Shown here piece after piece: positions 51,565 through 62,942 of a stretch of DNA of 64,000 nt. Position 1 is the stretch's first letter. The number at the start of each line of letters is the position of its first letter. Below the pieces are notes generated by a model, which was not told the origin of the DNA, searched no databases, and saw only the letters and a program-made list of their open reading frames with translations. This DNA comes from Paramacrobiotus metropolitanus (lineage: Eukaryota > Tardigrada > Eutardigrada > Parachela > Macrobiotidae), in contig NW_026570273.1 of NCBI RefSeq assembly GCF_019649055.1, positions 496,001 through 560,000 on the forward strand, in the 5' to 3' direction. Made by a program: the position numbers and the translations under genes.

Positions 51565-51600
51565 GTGAACTGACAGTAACCCAGAAATGGTTAGTTTCTA

Positions 51601-53946
51601 CTATCCCGGCGTTCTTTGAAAAAATAACGAACCCTGTCGTCCAAGCAAACGCGGGTCGGACGGATGAGGATCAAGAGACAACGCCTGGTTGTTGGCAGAT
51701 CCTACAAGCAGCGACGATCCTGCGCCAGTTACATCTCTCGTCTGCAGTCTCTTGGGACCTTCTGCTGAATGAACCATTTCCTCTAGAGCCTCCCTGGCCC
51801 AAGGCATGGGTTGTAGCAGGCTGGGGTTCTTCGTGTGCGGTGCATCTGGATCCGGACTGGAGGGAATCAAGCGACAACACCTATCTCCACTGGTTTCTAC
51901 AAAACCAGCGCCTCGTCCACTTCGTGGGTCTACTGGAACGGCAGCCTGCGCTGCTGCTTCAAGCTTCACACCACTAGCAGGATCTACGGGACTTGAACGT
52001 GGAAGAACGGTGCGCTGCGAGTCACGCCCACTATGTAACGCGCCCGGCGTTCGGTCAGCGCTGGTCATGGATATTTTCCTTTTGCGGTCAACGCCAGCGT
52101 CTTGCTTCACCGGGAGTAGCTGCTGTTGTAGACAGTCAGGTTGACAAGATTCAGCACTCATCTTCTGCTCCTGTTGATTTGAAAACAACACGATTAGCGA
52201 AAGAATTCAGCGGAAGGATAGGGTAGGATGTCAGTTCATGGGTCTTCTTTTCGCTTTCCGACAATTTTCTAAACGACATACAAGTAGCTTATTTCTGTTC
52301 ATCGTGCTCGCTCATCGATGGTTAGCTTTTCTTCGTAATCACCGCCTGACTAGTTTGTCGAAAGTACCACGTTGGCCGATAGCCTTGTCGGTCCAGTTCT
52401 CATGTCTTTTGTTCAGTGTGTGTTTCGCATATTTAATATTTTTTTCCAAATTCAACGTGCTTTTGAAAGCTCTTAAACTTGTCTACAACTTGTGGTCCGG
52501 AAATGTTTGTCGATGTTCAGCAGATAGTCAACAATGTATCGATCATCGGTTTGTGGTTTCAACAAAACGTCAAGTGAACATTTTGTCGGTCATCAAGATA
52601 CTGGTCAGCAATGTTGAAGGAGACTTACAGTCACTTACTGATTGAACGGCACCAGCGGAATTACGCTCGTTTCCGCTATGATTCCAAGCATTTCTATCCG
52701 TAACAGAAGGCTCGCGTTTTACACCTTTAGCTACTTTTTCCATCGGGCGAGCGCCAACGGCGAAGGAAGGAGTGTGGGTTGTCCGTGTGGGAAGAACCAA
52801 TGGGTCCTTGTGTTTCACGGTGTCGTGATTGGGAGCCACCAGATAATTAGCTGCGATCGGGGCGATGCGCGCTTTTCGGGCTAGGCGCTGCTTAGAAATG
52901 ATTTCTCCTGTGTTGCAGCTTCCTTTGAGCCAATCTGGATGTTTTTTGGAGATTTTATGCACCAGCCTCTGCTGATTGCCAGCATTCGCTTTGTCTGGCG
53001 GCGATGCTCCGTTGCTGACACTCATACAAGCAGGTTCGACATTCAGTTGGCGCATTGTAGACTGTGGCTCTGAGGGCGCACACGGCACGGACAGAGTGCG
53101 CAGAACCGGTTTTCTAACTCCGGAATGGACAGAGTCACAGTTGACAATTTCTTCTTCCAGTGATCCGGTGCGTTGCTTTTCACAGCGGACAGCTGGGCCA
53201 TTCTCCGCACGACTGGAAGTGCCTGTAAAAGAAAGGTACACGCTTTGGAGTTTTAATTTAAATGAGCAACTGGAAATTTAATGGTTAATTCCCCTTTGCA
53301 ATACTGTTTCATTTAGATTCATTTTTGATGCAATTCAGGAAGTTTGTTCATTCGTACGTGCTTTAGGTTTCACAATTTACTTTCTGTTCAGGAATTTACT
53401 AGTACCTGACTGCGATGGTTTCACAGGTTTCACTGGACACACAGAATTTTTAACCATACTTTCCTAACTGCCAGCTGCATAATAACGTCAAAAATATCGC
53501 GCCCTTTTTGACTAGTTAACAACGGACGGAAATCAGAGAGAATTAACCAACCTGGTCCAGCAACAGTATCACCCAACAGCATTCGACGGACATGCTCGGG
53601 TGCAGAACCGATATCCATGGTGGCAATCGGGGTGGTAAAGTCAATAGGGGTCTCCGACACCACTTTACACATTTGCAACATTCCCCCCACCCTCACCAAC
53701 ACATTAACTGGGCCGTGATTAGATGGTGACACGGGAGTGCTCTCGGAGTCTGTGGAGGAAATGGAGCGTCGGAGACCCACTGGATGGTGATCAGGCGGCA
53801 AAGGAAGCTCTAGTGGACGAACGCACACCAGGGATTCCTTTTGATCCGACCCGGATTGGACGATATGCAGCGATGTGATGCGATCGTTCAAAGATGTCTT
53901 AATGGCGACACTACACGCACTAGTCAGATCCACAACGGTAGCTGAT
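51601..53946 (-). pseudogene. Unrecognised host gene, unit 1 copy, first exon truncated
   Basis: Exons on the minus strand are 53,552-53,946 (5' part lost), 52,639-53,222 and 51,601-52,170. Introns have ACCAG|GTTGGT...TTTTACAG|GC and ATCA|GTAAGT...CAACAG|GAG, in matching phases. The protein is mostly disordered and rich in Ser, Pro and Arg; exon 1 has an ordered-looking part (VNVLVRVGGMLQMCKVV, APEHVRRMLLGD). No family is recognised. The stop at 51,601 is 36 bp from the Polinton border, so the element sits at the 3' end of this gene. Exons 2 and 3 are open in this copy, but the 527-bp deletion removes the start. Confidence 0.5.
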
Positions 53947-55041
53947 GCACATGAGCTTGTTGCATTTACTGTACCATTTCACACCACTGGAGAGTGGAGA
54001 TTACGTTACAATACGATCTTTTTTGAAGTTTTTTCTGAATTGCAGAATGCTTTGAATTGTGTGTATTTTATTAGTTCTCAACATACAGCACGTTTTACAA
54101 AAAACGATTTCATACAACACCACTTCAATAATTATTTGTAGTACAGATACAGAGTATATACACTTCATCAGGTTTTCTACGAATTCAAAACTTCTTCTGT
54201 GCCCACGCTGCTTTCTAGTTAGTTCTTTGGTACAACGGTGACTTCGTTGTGAGATGGTTGTGAACATTCAATCCAAAAGGGAACCGCTGCTGTCGGCCTG
54301 TTTCGCAGTGTGATGTGGTTATATGTACAGTAGAAAGGTTATTAACATTGGCACTACGCCTTCAATATTACCGTATGTGTTCTGATCCTTGTAGGAAATA
54401 GGAAATTAGGAAGGGACAATTCGGCTTTGGGCACAGGTCGTCCAAGGCATGTTTACTGATTCTACCGATGCTTTGTACATAAAATCACTGCTTATCACGT
54501 TCAATAAAAATGTTTTTCATAGGAGCAACCTCAGTAAAACAACCGAAGTGGCTGTTATTATCAGCCACTCGATACACACCTATTTTGCTTTCAAGTTTTC
54601 TTATGCAGAGAAGTGGGTGAAAACTTTGCAGTATACTGAGTACGCCATTTCATGGTATTTTGTGCCAATGAATTTATTGGGGTTACCATCATTTTCAGAA
54701 ACATTTTCATTTTCAGAAACATTTTCAGAAACAAACCTCATAGTAACAACAGCCTGAAAAAACTCAAGAAAACTCAAGAAAACCATAATAACTATGAATG
54801 ACTAATGTCGCATTCCCTAAATCGGTGTCCTCAAGCCTCAAGGTGGTATCCCAAAAGGTAGCGGAGAAACAAATTGTGATCTACACGAATCGTATAATTA
54901 TGGCTTGCTGTCTTGCACTGTCTTGCACTTGCACAAACTAGGAAGACTAAGGAAATTGTATGGCTGCAGACTACAGCACAACCATTGCAATCACTACCAG
55001 TCACATTACCACCACCAGTACCACTATGCTTACGGTAAAAT
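53947..55041. other. Intergenic sequence of unit 1, no gene recognised
   Basis: Contains short tandem TTTTCAGAAACA repeats near 54,690-54,735 and otherwise only motif-free ORFs. The same sequence is found in unit 2 from 60,468. Confidence 0.4.
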
Positions 55042-55805
55042 GGTAATATACCCCACGATTATTATGACGTAACCGATGGCCTCATTCGTAACCAATGACC
55101 TCACTCAGAATCTCTTTCTGAGTCGAATAGTCATGACCAAAGGTCATCCAAAGGTCATGGAGCAAAATACAATTATATAGCGTCTTACCATCACTCGCGT
55201 GCAGTGTGTTTGTTTTTAAGCGGCTATATAGCAATCTGATTAAACTAAGATGAATAATCTAAGAAACGAAACCCTAAGAACTTAAGAAACCGCCGCTGAA
55301 ATAAAACAATAATTTGGGTTACCTAAGAAGAAACCTAAGAAATAAACGAAACCTAAGTAACCGAAGAAACCCAATAAATCTAAGAAACCTAGGAAATAAT
55401 CGAAACCCAAAAACCTTAGAAACCTAAGAAAACTAAGAAACCTAAGAATAACCTATGAACCCCTAAGAACCTTAAGAAACCCAACGAAACCAAAGGAAAC
55501 TAAGAATTTGGGTTACCTAAGAAAGAAACCCTAAGAACCCAAGAAACCAGCCGCTAATGTAGAACGGTTTTTACTTGATCGATTAATTTGATCACGTGAC
55601 CTTTTTCTGAACAAATTGGCTATAGGAAGTTGATTTCTGCTGGGGAAACATAAGAAATTTTATAATAAAATATATAAATCATTGTCGGCCATGACCTTTA
55701 GATAACCTTTTCCTCTCAAAAGGTCATGACCATTCGACTCAGAAAGAAAAACTGAGTCGAATGGCATCATCGGTTACGTCATAGCAATCGTGGGGTATAT
55801 TCCCA
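55042..55805. repeat. Fold-back element with internal AACCTAAGAA array, unit 1
   Basis: Inverted arms of about 120 bp (55,042-55,163 and 55,690-55,805) share ATACCCCACGATT, ATGACGTAACCGATG, TTTCTGAGTCGAAT and AAAGGTCATGG. Between them (about 55,245-55,560) is a degenerate array of CCTAAGAAA/AACCTAAGAA units, looking like a telomere-type or minisatellite repeat. No protein is supportable. Confidence 0.65.
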
Positions 55806-55948
55806 TTATTTCATGCTGACAATTACATACCAGCACCAGTGCCACCACCATCACCATTACCGCAGCCACTTCTTGAACCAGTATCAATAACTAGAATTAC
55901 CGGCGACTTCTTTCTGAATTTTGTAGATGTTTTCTATAGAGATTATCG

Positions 55949-56338
55949 TTGGAACCATGTCATTTCAAGGTTCCGGCAGTTGCAACGTTGTATTGCCTGC
56001 CAGAACGGGTAGTGGCAACTGCCACTGCCGGTGGCAATTGCCAGTGGCAGGTGCCACTGCCACCTTTACCCCTGCCTTCCTTCACGCCTTTTGGCTGTAC
56101 GGTTGTGTTTCCTATCTTACAGTATCAGCAAAAGATTCTGGGTTTAACTGGCCTTCTTAAGTTGTTGATATCGGGCAACCCGATCCCGTTGCCTTATTTT
56201 CTTGACCGCGGTTCCGCTGTTTCTGTAACCTTTATTGGCCCCAAGCTGGACGGTTTGCATTGCCTCCGACACGAAAAACCATTCCAAAGCACAGAATCTG
56301 GTACTCAAGGCGAACTACCTGTTAGCCTTTTTGTCTAG
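55949..56338 (+). CDS. Unassigned ORF or 3' exon, unit 1
   Basis: The C-terminal two thirds (from an acceptor-like CTATCTTACAG at about 56,122) reads LLKLLISGNPIPLPYFLDRG to a stop at 56,338 and is unchanged in unit 2, while the 5' part runs through a GGCAGTGGC palindromic repeat and differs. It may be a real 3' exon; no family is recognised. Confidence 0.25.
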   Translation: MEPCHFKVPAVATLYCLPERVVATATAGGNCQWQVPLPPLPLPSFTPFGCTVVFPILQYQQKILGLTGLLKLLISGNPIPLPYFLDRGSAVSVTFIGPKLDGLHCLRHEKPFQSTESGTQGELPVSLFV

Positions 56339-56441
56339 TAACAGTATATCTTGAAAACAGTAGAAAACCGTTTCCAAAATTCTACGAGTAATTGGAATCC
56401 ATGTTCCAAAGTTTTCGAGCTGTATCCTTTATACCACCAAC

Positions 56442-57262
56442 ATGGCACATCCCCTGGTCAAGCACCTTGCGGCTAACGAAGATGTGGTATTCGCTACTAG
56501 TCTTCGTTTAGCCGAAATCGATGCCCTCAGCAAGACGGTACATACGCTGTCTACACAATCATAGTCACCCCAGATTTTTGTTTCACCCATATAGCGTATT
56601 AAGCGTGTCATGTTTCTATAGCCTGCCGGGTACATCCCGTCATACATGCTGACAGAGGAATACCACGAAGAGCGCGCCAAGCACCACCAGGCTGCCGTCT
56701 TCTTCATCCGCCAGATGCGTGGTGAAGAGCAAACCGTTCCCGTGGTTAACCCGCCTGTTATTACCATCGACGACAGCGATGATGACGACGTAAAGTGGAG
56801 AAGCCGAAGCCAACGTCCACCGCGCGGGTTGTTCGTGCGCGCGTCGGATTGCCATTACGAGCTCCACCTGCTCGTCCGTCGCAACCCGTAGTGCCCGCCA
56901 ACCAGCCGCAGCCCATTCCGACGGTTCCACTTCCGGCTCCGCTTGCTGAACCGCTAATGGCTATTTTGTCGGAATCCGGCCCCGCTTCCTACTCTGCTCC
57001 ACCACCATTAGTTCCACCTGGCATAACGCAGCCAGTGCCTGCCGCCCCCCTACCGCATGTCCTAGCGGAACCGATGTGGGGTGTCATCGAGGATGGCAAT
57101 CCGGGTATGGTGTTGTGTAACGGGCTTCCATCCTCATCTCCAGTTTCCGATGACGACATGGGAATTGTGGAAGAATATGGTAGCATCGATGAGTATTTGG
57201 CTGATCAACGTTTGGTTGATCATGTTCTGACTGAGGAAGAGTTGCTTGACCTTTTTGTTTAG
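56442..57262 (+). pseudogene. Duplicate of the Polinton acidic spliced gene
   Basis: Same exons as 50,441-51,262 (here 56,442-56,537 and 56,622-57,262). An AAAA run has become AAA at about 56,792, shifting the frame just after the VITIDDSDDDD motif; the second half then continues in another frame to the same stop. It lies outside the 22.2-kb element, carried there by the tandem duplication, without the upstream motif region. Confidence 0.7.
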
Positions 57263-57358
57263 TTTTGGTGTTTGTTTAGTTAGCCTTCAATATAATTACT
57301 AAGTGACCAATGGGTCACGGATTCGTAGCACTTCGCACTTAATAAAATATGCAGGGCG

Positions 57359-57563
57359 TTTTCTCGGTTTGATTCCGACCAGCTGGGCTGGACTTGAACC
57401 AGCCCAGCTGGAGCCACCGCGTAATTACATACATACAAAAGCAGTGAATATCGAACGATATTCACATCCACAATACTGGCTATTGACTGCACACATATAC
57501 AAAACGCGGCTCTCGACCGCATACATGTACAAAGGGTGGTTTTCCAACAATACATGTACTACT
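57359..57563. repeat. Solitary Polinton right TIR in duplication unit 2
   Basis: Copy of 51,359-51,564 followed by GTGAAC at 57,564-57,569, with no left partner of its own. It is a product of the tandem duplication, not of a second insertion. Confidence 0.88.
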
Positions 57564-57599
57564 GTGAACTGACAGTAACCCAGAAATGGTTAGTTTCTA

Positions 57600-60116
57600 C
57601 TATCCCGGCGTTCTTTGAAAAAATAACGAACCCTGTCGTCCAAGCAAACGCGGGTCGGACGGATGAGGATCAAGAGACAACGCCTGGTTGTTGGCAGATC
57701 CTACAAGCAGCGACGATCCTGCGCCAGTTACATCTCTCGTCTGCAGTCTCTTGGGACCTTCTGCTGAATGAACCATTTCCTCTAGAGCCTCCTGGCCCAA
57801 GGCATGGGTTGTAGCAGGCTGGGGTTCTTCGTGTGCGGTGCATCTGGATCCGGACTGGAGGGAATCAAGCGACAACACCTATCTCCACTGGTTTCTACAA
57901 AACCAGCGCCTCGTCCACTTCGTGGGTCTACTGGAACGGCAGCCTGCGCTGCTGCTTCAAGCTTCACACCACTAGCAGGATCTACGGACTTGAACGTGGA
58001 AGAACGGTGCGCTGCGAGTCACGCCCACTATGTAACGCGCCCGGCGTTCGGTCAGCGCTGGTCATGGATATTTTCCTTTTGCGGTCAACGCCAGCGTCTT
58101 GCTTCACCGGGAGTAGCTGCTGTTGTAGACAGTCAGGTTGACAAGATTCAGCACTCATCTTCTGCTCCTGTTGATTTGAAAACAACACGATTAGCGAAAG
58201 AATTCAGCGGAAGGATAGGGTAGGATGTCAGTTCATGGGTCTTCTTTTCGCTTTCCGACAATTTTCTAAACGACATACAAGTAGCTTATTTCTGTTCATC
58301 GTGCTCGCTCATCGATGGTTAGCTTTTCTTCGTAATCACCGCCTGACTAGTTTGTCGAAAGTACCACGTTGACCGATAGCCTTGTCGGTCCAGTTCTCAT
58401 GTCTTTTGTTCAGTGTGTGTTTCGCATATTTAATATTTTTTTCCAAATTCAACGTGCTTTTGAAAGCTCTTAAACTTGTCTACAACTTGTGGTCCGGAAA
58501 TGTTTGTCGATGTTCAGCAGATAGTCAACAATGTATCGATCATCGGTTTGTGGTTTCAACAAAACGTCAAGTGAACATTTTGTCGGTCATCAAGATACTG
58601 GTCAGCAATGTTGAAGGAGACTTACAGTCACTTACTGATTGAACGGCACCAGCGGAATTACGCTCGTTTCCGCTATGATTCCAAGCATTTCTATCCGTAA
58701 CAGAAGGCTCGCGTTTTACACCTTTAGCTACTTTTTCCATCGGGCGAGCGCCAACGGCGAAGGAAGGAGTGTGGGTTGTCCGTGTGGGAAGAACCAATGG
58801 GTCCTTGTGTTTCACGGTGTCGTGATTGGGAGCCACCAGATAATTAGCTGCGATCGGGGCGATGCGCGCTTTTCGGGCTAGGCGCTGCTTAGAAATGATT
58901 TCTCCTGTGTTGCAGCTTCCTTTGAGCCAATCTGGATGTTTTTTGAGATTTTATGCACCAGCCTCTGCTGATTGCCAGCATTCGCTTTGTCTGGCGGCGA
59001 TGCTCCGTTGCTGACACTCATACAAGCAGGTTCGACATTCAGTTGGCGCATTGTAGACTGTGGCTCTGAGGGCGCACACGGCACGGACAGAGTGCGCAGA
59101 ACCGGTTTTCTAACTCCGGAATGGACAGAGTCACAGTTGACAATTTCTTCTTCCAGTGATCCGGTGCGTTGCTTTTCACAGCGGACAGCTGGGCCATTCT
59201 CCGCACGACTGGAAGTGCCTGTAAAAGAAAGGTACACGCTTTGGAGTTTTAATTTAAATGAGCAACTGGAAATTTAATGGTTAATTCCCCTTTGCAATAC
59301 TGTTTCATTTAGATTCATTTTTGATGCAATTCAGGAAGTTTGTTCATTCGTACGTGCTTTAGGTTTCACAATTTACTTTCTGTTCAGGAATTTACTAGTA
59401 CCTGACTGCGATGGTTTCACAGGTTTCACTGGACACACAGAATTTTTAACCATACTTTCCTAACTGCCAGCTGCATAATAACGTCAAAATATCGCGCCCT
59501 TTTGACTAGTTAACAACGGACGGAAATCAGAGAGAATTAACCAACCTGGTCCAGCAACAGTATCACCCAACAGCATTCGACGGACATGCTCGGGTGCAGA
59601 ACCGATATCCATGGTGGCAATCGGGGTGGTAAAGTCAATAGGGGTCTCCGACACCACTTTACACATTTGCAACATTCCCCCCACCCTCACCAACACATTA
59701 ACTGGGCCGTGATTAGATGGTGACACGGGAGTGCTCTCGGAGTCTGTGGAGGAAATGGAGCGTCGGAGACCCACTGGATGGTGATCAGGCGGCAAAGGAA
59801 GCTCTAGTGGACGAACGCACACCAGGGATTCCTTTTGATCCGACCCGGATTGGACGATATGCAGCGATGTGATGCGATCGTTCAAAGATGTCTTAATGGC
59901 GACACTACACGCACTAGTCAGATCCACAACGGTAGCTGATAACAGCGATGGCTGTTTCTCTTCTGCACACAAACACGAACGATCTTTCATTATGCAACTG
60001 GCGACCTTGTATGAAGTGTCGGTAGATGCAGCAGGAGTGTGGCGAACCGGGGGCGCAGAACTGCACGAATCCTGCAATCTTCGTCCAAGAATATGATTGG
60101 TTCCAACGAACTCCAT
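57600..60116 (-). CDS. Unrecognised host gene, unit 2 copy with complete first exon
   Basis: Exons on the minus strand are 59,546-60,116 (ATG 60,116, MEFVGTNHILGRRLQ), 58,636-59,218 and 57,600-58,167, same splice sites as unit 1. Exon 1 is complete here. Exons 2 and 3 differ from unit 1 by missing single bases (a G near 58,944, a C near 57,792, a G near 57,986) that break the frame. So neither copy is open throughout; if these indels are consensus errors this is the functional copy. The protein is Ser/Pro/Arg-rich; no family is recognised. Confidence 0.45.
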
Positions 60117-61560
60117 ACGCACATTCCACAGTACCGGAAACAAGTAAAAATCTCATCAAGGAAACCCGTGAAAAATGTTGAGCAAATACGGACAGAGAGG
60201 TGCTGTGCCATATTCGTAAATAGCACACTTGTTACTATTAGTCTTAACTGCCAACGCGGCTGCAGCCGCGTGGGAACATACAAATCCATCTGACATCAGT
60301 AACGACTGTAAGCCTAGTGTCAGGGGTGGGGAGAGGGCGGTGCATTGAGAATGCACTGGACTGTGACTGGAGCCATTCAGCAGGCTAAGGCAGTGTGCAC
60401 AAGCCACAAGTTACCCGACTGTTACCGGATCTCGCAGAAAATCAGAACGTGTGGCATTGTGTGCTGTGCACATGAGCTTGTTGCATTTACTGTACCATTT
60501 CACACCACTGGAGAGTGGAGATTACGTTACAATACGATCTTTTTTGAAGTTTTTTCTGAATTGCAGAATGCTTTGAATTGTGTGTATTTTATTAGTTCTC
60601 AACATACAGCACGTTTTACAAAAAACGATTTCATACAACACCACTTCAATAATTATTTGTAGTACAGATACAGAGTATATACACTTCATCAGGTTTTCTA
60701 CGAATTCAAAACTTCTTCTGTGCCCACGCTGCTTTCTAGTTAGTTCTTTGGTACAACGGTGACTTCGTTGTGAGATGGTTGTGAACATTCAATCCAAAAG
60801 GGAACCGCTGCTGTCGGCCTGTTTCGCAGTGTGATGTGGTTATATGTACAGTAGAAAGGTTATTAACATTGGCACTACGCCTTCAATATTACCGTATGTG
60901 TTCTGATCCTTGTAGGAAATAGGAAATTAGGAAGGGGACAATTCGGCTTTGGGCACAGGTCGTCCAAGGCATGTTTACTGATTCTACCGATGCTTTGTAC
61001 ATAAAATCACTGCTTATCACGTTCAATAAAAATTTTTATCACAGGAGCAACCTCAGCAAAACAACTAAAGTGGCTGTTATTATCAGTCACTCGATACACA
61101 CCTATTTTGCTTTCAAGTTTTCGTATGCACAGAAGTGGGTGAAAACTTCGCAGTATACGAGTACGCCATTTCATGGTTTTTTGCGCCAATGAATTTATTG
61201 GGGTTACCATTTTCAGAAACATTTTCATTTTCAGAAACATTTTCAGAAACAAACCTCATAGTAACAACAGCCTGAAAAAACTCAAGAAAACTCAAGAAAA
61301 CCATAATAACTATGAATGACTAATGTCGCATTCCCTAAATCGGTGTCCCTCAAGCCTCAAGGTGGTATCCCAAAAGGTAGCGGAGAAACAAATTGTGATC
61401 TACACGAATCGTATAATTATGGCTTGCTGTCTTGCACTGTCTTGCACTTGCACAAACTAGGAAGACTAAGGAAATTGTATGGCTGCAGACTACAGCACAA
61501 CCATTGCAATCACTACCAGTCACATTACCACCACCAGTACCACTATGCTTACGGTAAAAT
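60117..61560. other. Upstream region of the host gene, unit 2
   Basis: 60,117-60,467 is present only in this unit and should contain the promoter of the minus-strand gene. The remainder matches 53,947-55,041. No further gene seen. Confidence 0.4.
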
Positions 61561-62320
61561 GGTAATATACCCCACGATTATTATGACGTAACCGATGGCC
61601 TCATTCGTAACCAATGACCTCACTCAGAATCTCTTTCTGAGTCGAATAGTCATGACCAAAGGTCATCCAAAGGTCATGGAGCAAAATACAATTATATAGC
61701 GTCTTACCATCACTCGCGTGCAGTGTGTTTGTTTTTAAGCGGCTATATAGCAATCTGATTAAACTAAGATGAATAATCTAAGAAACGAAACCCTAAGAAC
61801 TTAAGAAACCGCCGCTGAAATAAAACAATAATTTGGGTTACCTAAGAAGAAACCTAAGAAATAAACGAAACCTAAGTAACCGAAGAAACCCAATAAATCT
61901 AAGAAACCTAGGAAATAATCGAAACCCAAAAAACCTTAGAAACCTAAGAAAACTAAGAAACCTAAGAATAACCTATGAACCCCTAAGAACCTTAAGAAAC
62001 CCAACGAAACCAAAGGAAACTAAGAATTTGGGTTACCTAAGAAAGAAACCCTAAGAACCCAAGAAACCAGCCGCTAATGTAGAACGGTTTTTACTTGATC
62101 GATTAATTTGATCACGTGACCTTTTTCTGAACAAATTGGCTATAGGAAGTTGATTTCTGCTGGGGAAACATAAGAAATTTTATAATAAAATATATAAATC
62201 ATTGTCGGCCATGACCTTTAGATAACCTTTCCTCTCAAAAGGTCATGACCATTCAACTCAGAAAGAGAAACTGAGTCGAATGGCATCATCGGTTACGTCA
62301 TAGCAATCTTGGGGGTATAT
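61561..62320. repeat. Fold-back element with AACCTAAGAA array, unit 2
   Basis: Second copy of 55,042-55,805, with the array at about 61,765-62,080. The in-frame repeat produces an artificial Asn/Arg/Leu-rich ORF here. Confidence 0.65.
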
Positions 62321-62468
62321 TCCCATTATTTCATGCTGACAATTACGTACCAGCACCAGTGCCACCACCATCATCATTACCGCAGCCACTTCTTGAACCA
62401 GTATCAATAACTAGAATTACCGGCGATTTCTTTCTGAATTTTGTAGATGTTTTCTATAGAGATTATCG

Positions 62469-62861
62469 TTGGAACCATGTCATTTCAAGATTCCGGCAGT
62501 TGCCACGTTTTATCGCCTGCCAGAACGCGTAGTGGCAGCTGCCACTGCCGGTGGCAATTGCCAGTGGCAGGTGCCACTGCCACCTTTTACCCCCTGCCTT
62601 CCTTCACGCCTTTTTGGCTGTACGGTTGTGTTTCCTATCTTACAGTATCAGCAAAAGATTCTGGGTTTAACTGGCCTTCTTAAGTTGTTGATATCGGGCA
62701 ACCCGATCCCGTTGCCTTATTTTCTTGACCGCGGTTCCGCTGTTTCTGTAACCTTTATTGGCCCCAAGCTGGACGGTTTGCATTGCCTCCGACACGAAAA
62801 ACCATTCCAAAGCACAGAATCTGGTACTCAAGGCGAACTACCTGTTAGCCTTTTTGTCTAG
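62469..62861 (+). CDS. Unassigned ORF or 3' exon, unit 2
   Basis: Copy of 55,949-56,338. The end from about 62,650 to the stop at 62,861 is unchanged; the 5' repeat part differs by several bases. Confidence 0.25.
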   Translation: MEPCHFKIPAVATFYRLPERVVAAATAGGNCQWQVPLPPFTPCLPSRLFGCTVVFPILQYQQKILGLTGLLKLLISGNPIPLPYFLDRGSAVSVTFIGPKLDGLHCLRHEKPFQSTESGTQGELPVSLFV

Positions 62862-62942
62862 TAACAGTATATCTTGAAAACAGTAGAAAACCGTTTCCAA
62901 AATTCTACGAGTAATTGGAATCCATGTTCCAAAGTTTTCGAG

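Larger units (their letters stand above)
50419..56419. repeat. Tandem duplication, unit 1 (6,001 bp)
   Basis: Near-identical to 56,420-62,942. It starts in the Polinton (upstream of the acidic gene) and includes the right TIR, the host gene and the fold-back repeat. The junction shares CTGTA with both outer borders, a 5-bp microhomology. It lacks 527 bp present in unit 2 (junction at 53,946/53,947). Confidence 0.9.
56420..62942. repeat. Tandem duplication, unit 2 (6,523 bp)
   Basis: Second copy of 50,419-56,419. It retains the 527 bp at 59,941-60,467 missing from unit 1, so unit 2 is ancestral there. Most other differences are single-base length changes in homopolymer runs. It ends at 62,943-62,947 with CTGTA. 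Confidence 0.9.

Noticed and set aside
51303-51977. Plus-strand ORF spanning the right TIR
   Set aside because: It runs through the TIR and antisense to the host gene exon; no motif.
57359-57563. Second independent Polinton insertion
   Set aside because: Flanks are identical to those of the first right end and no left TIR exists; it is part of the tandem duplication.
61833-62054. Asn/Arg/Leu repeat protein
   Set aside because: Translation of the AACCTAAGAA array; the unit 1 copy does not keep the frame.
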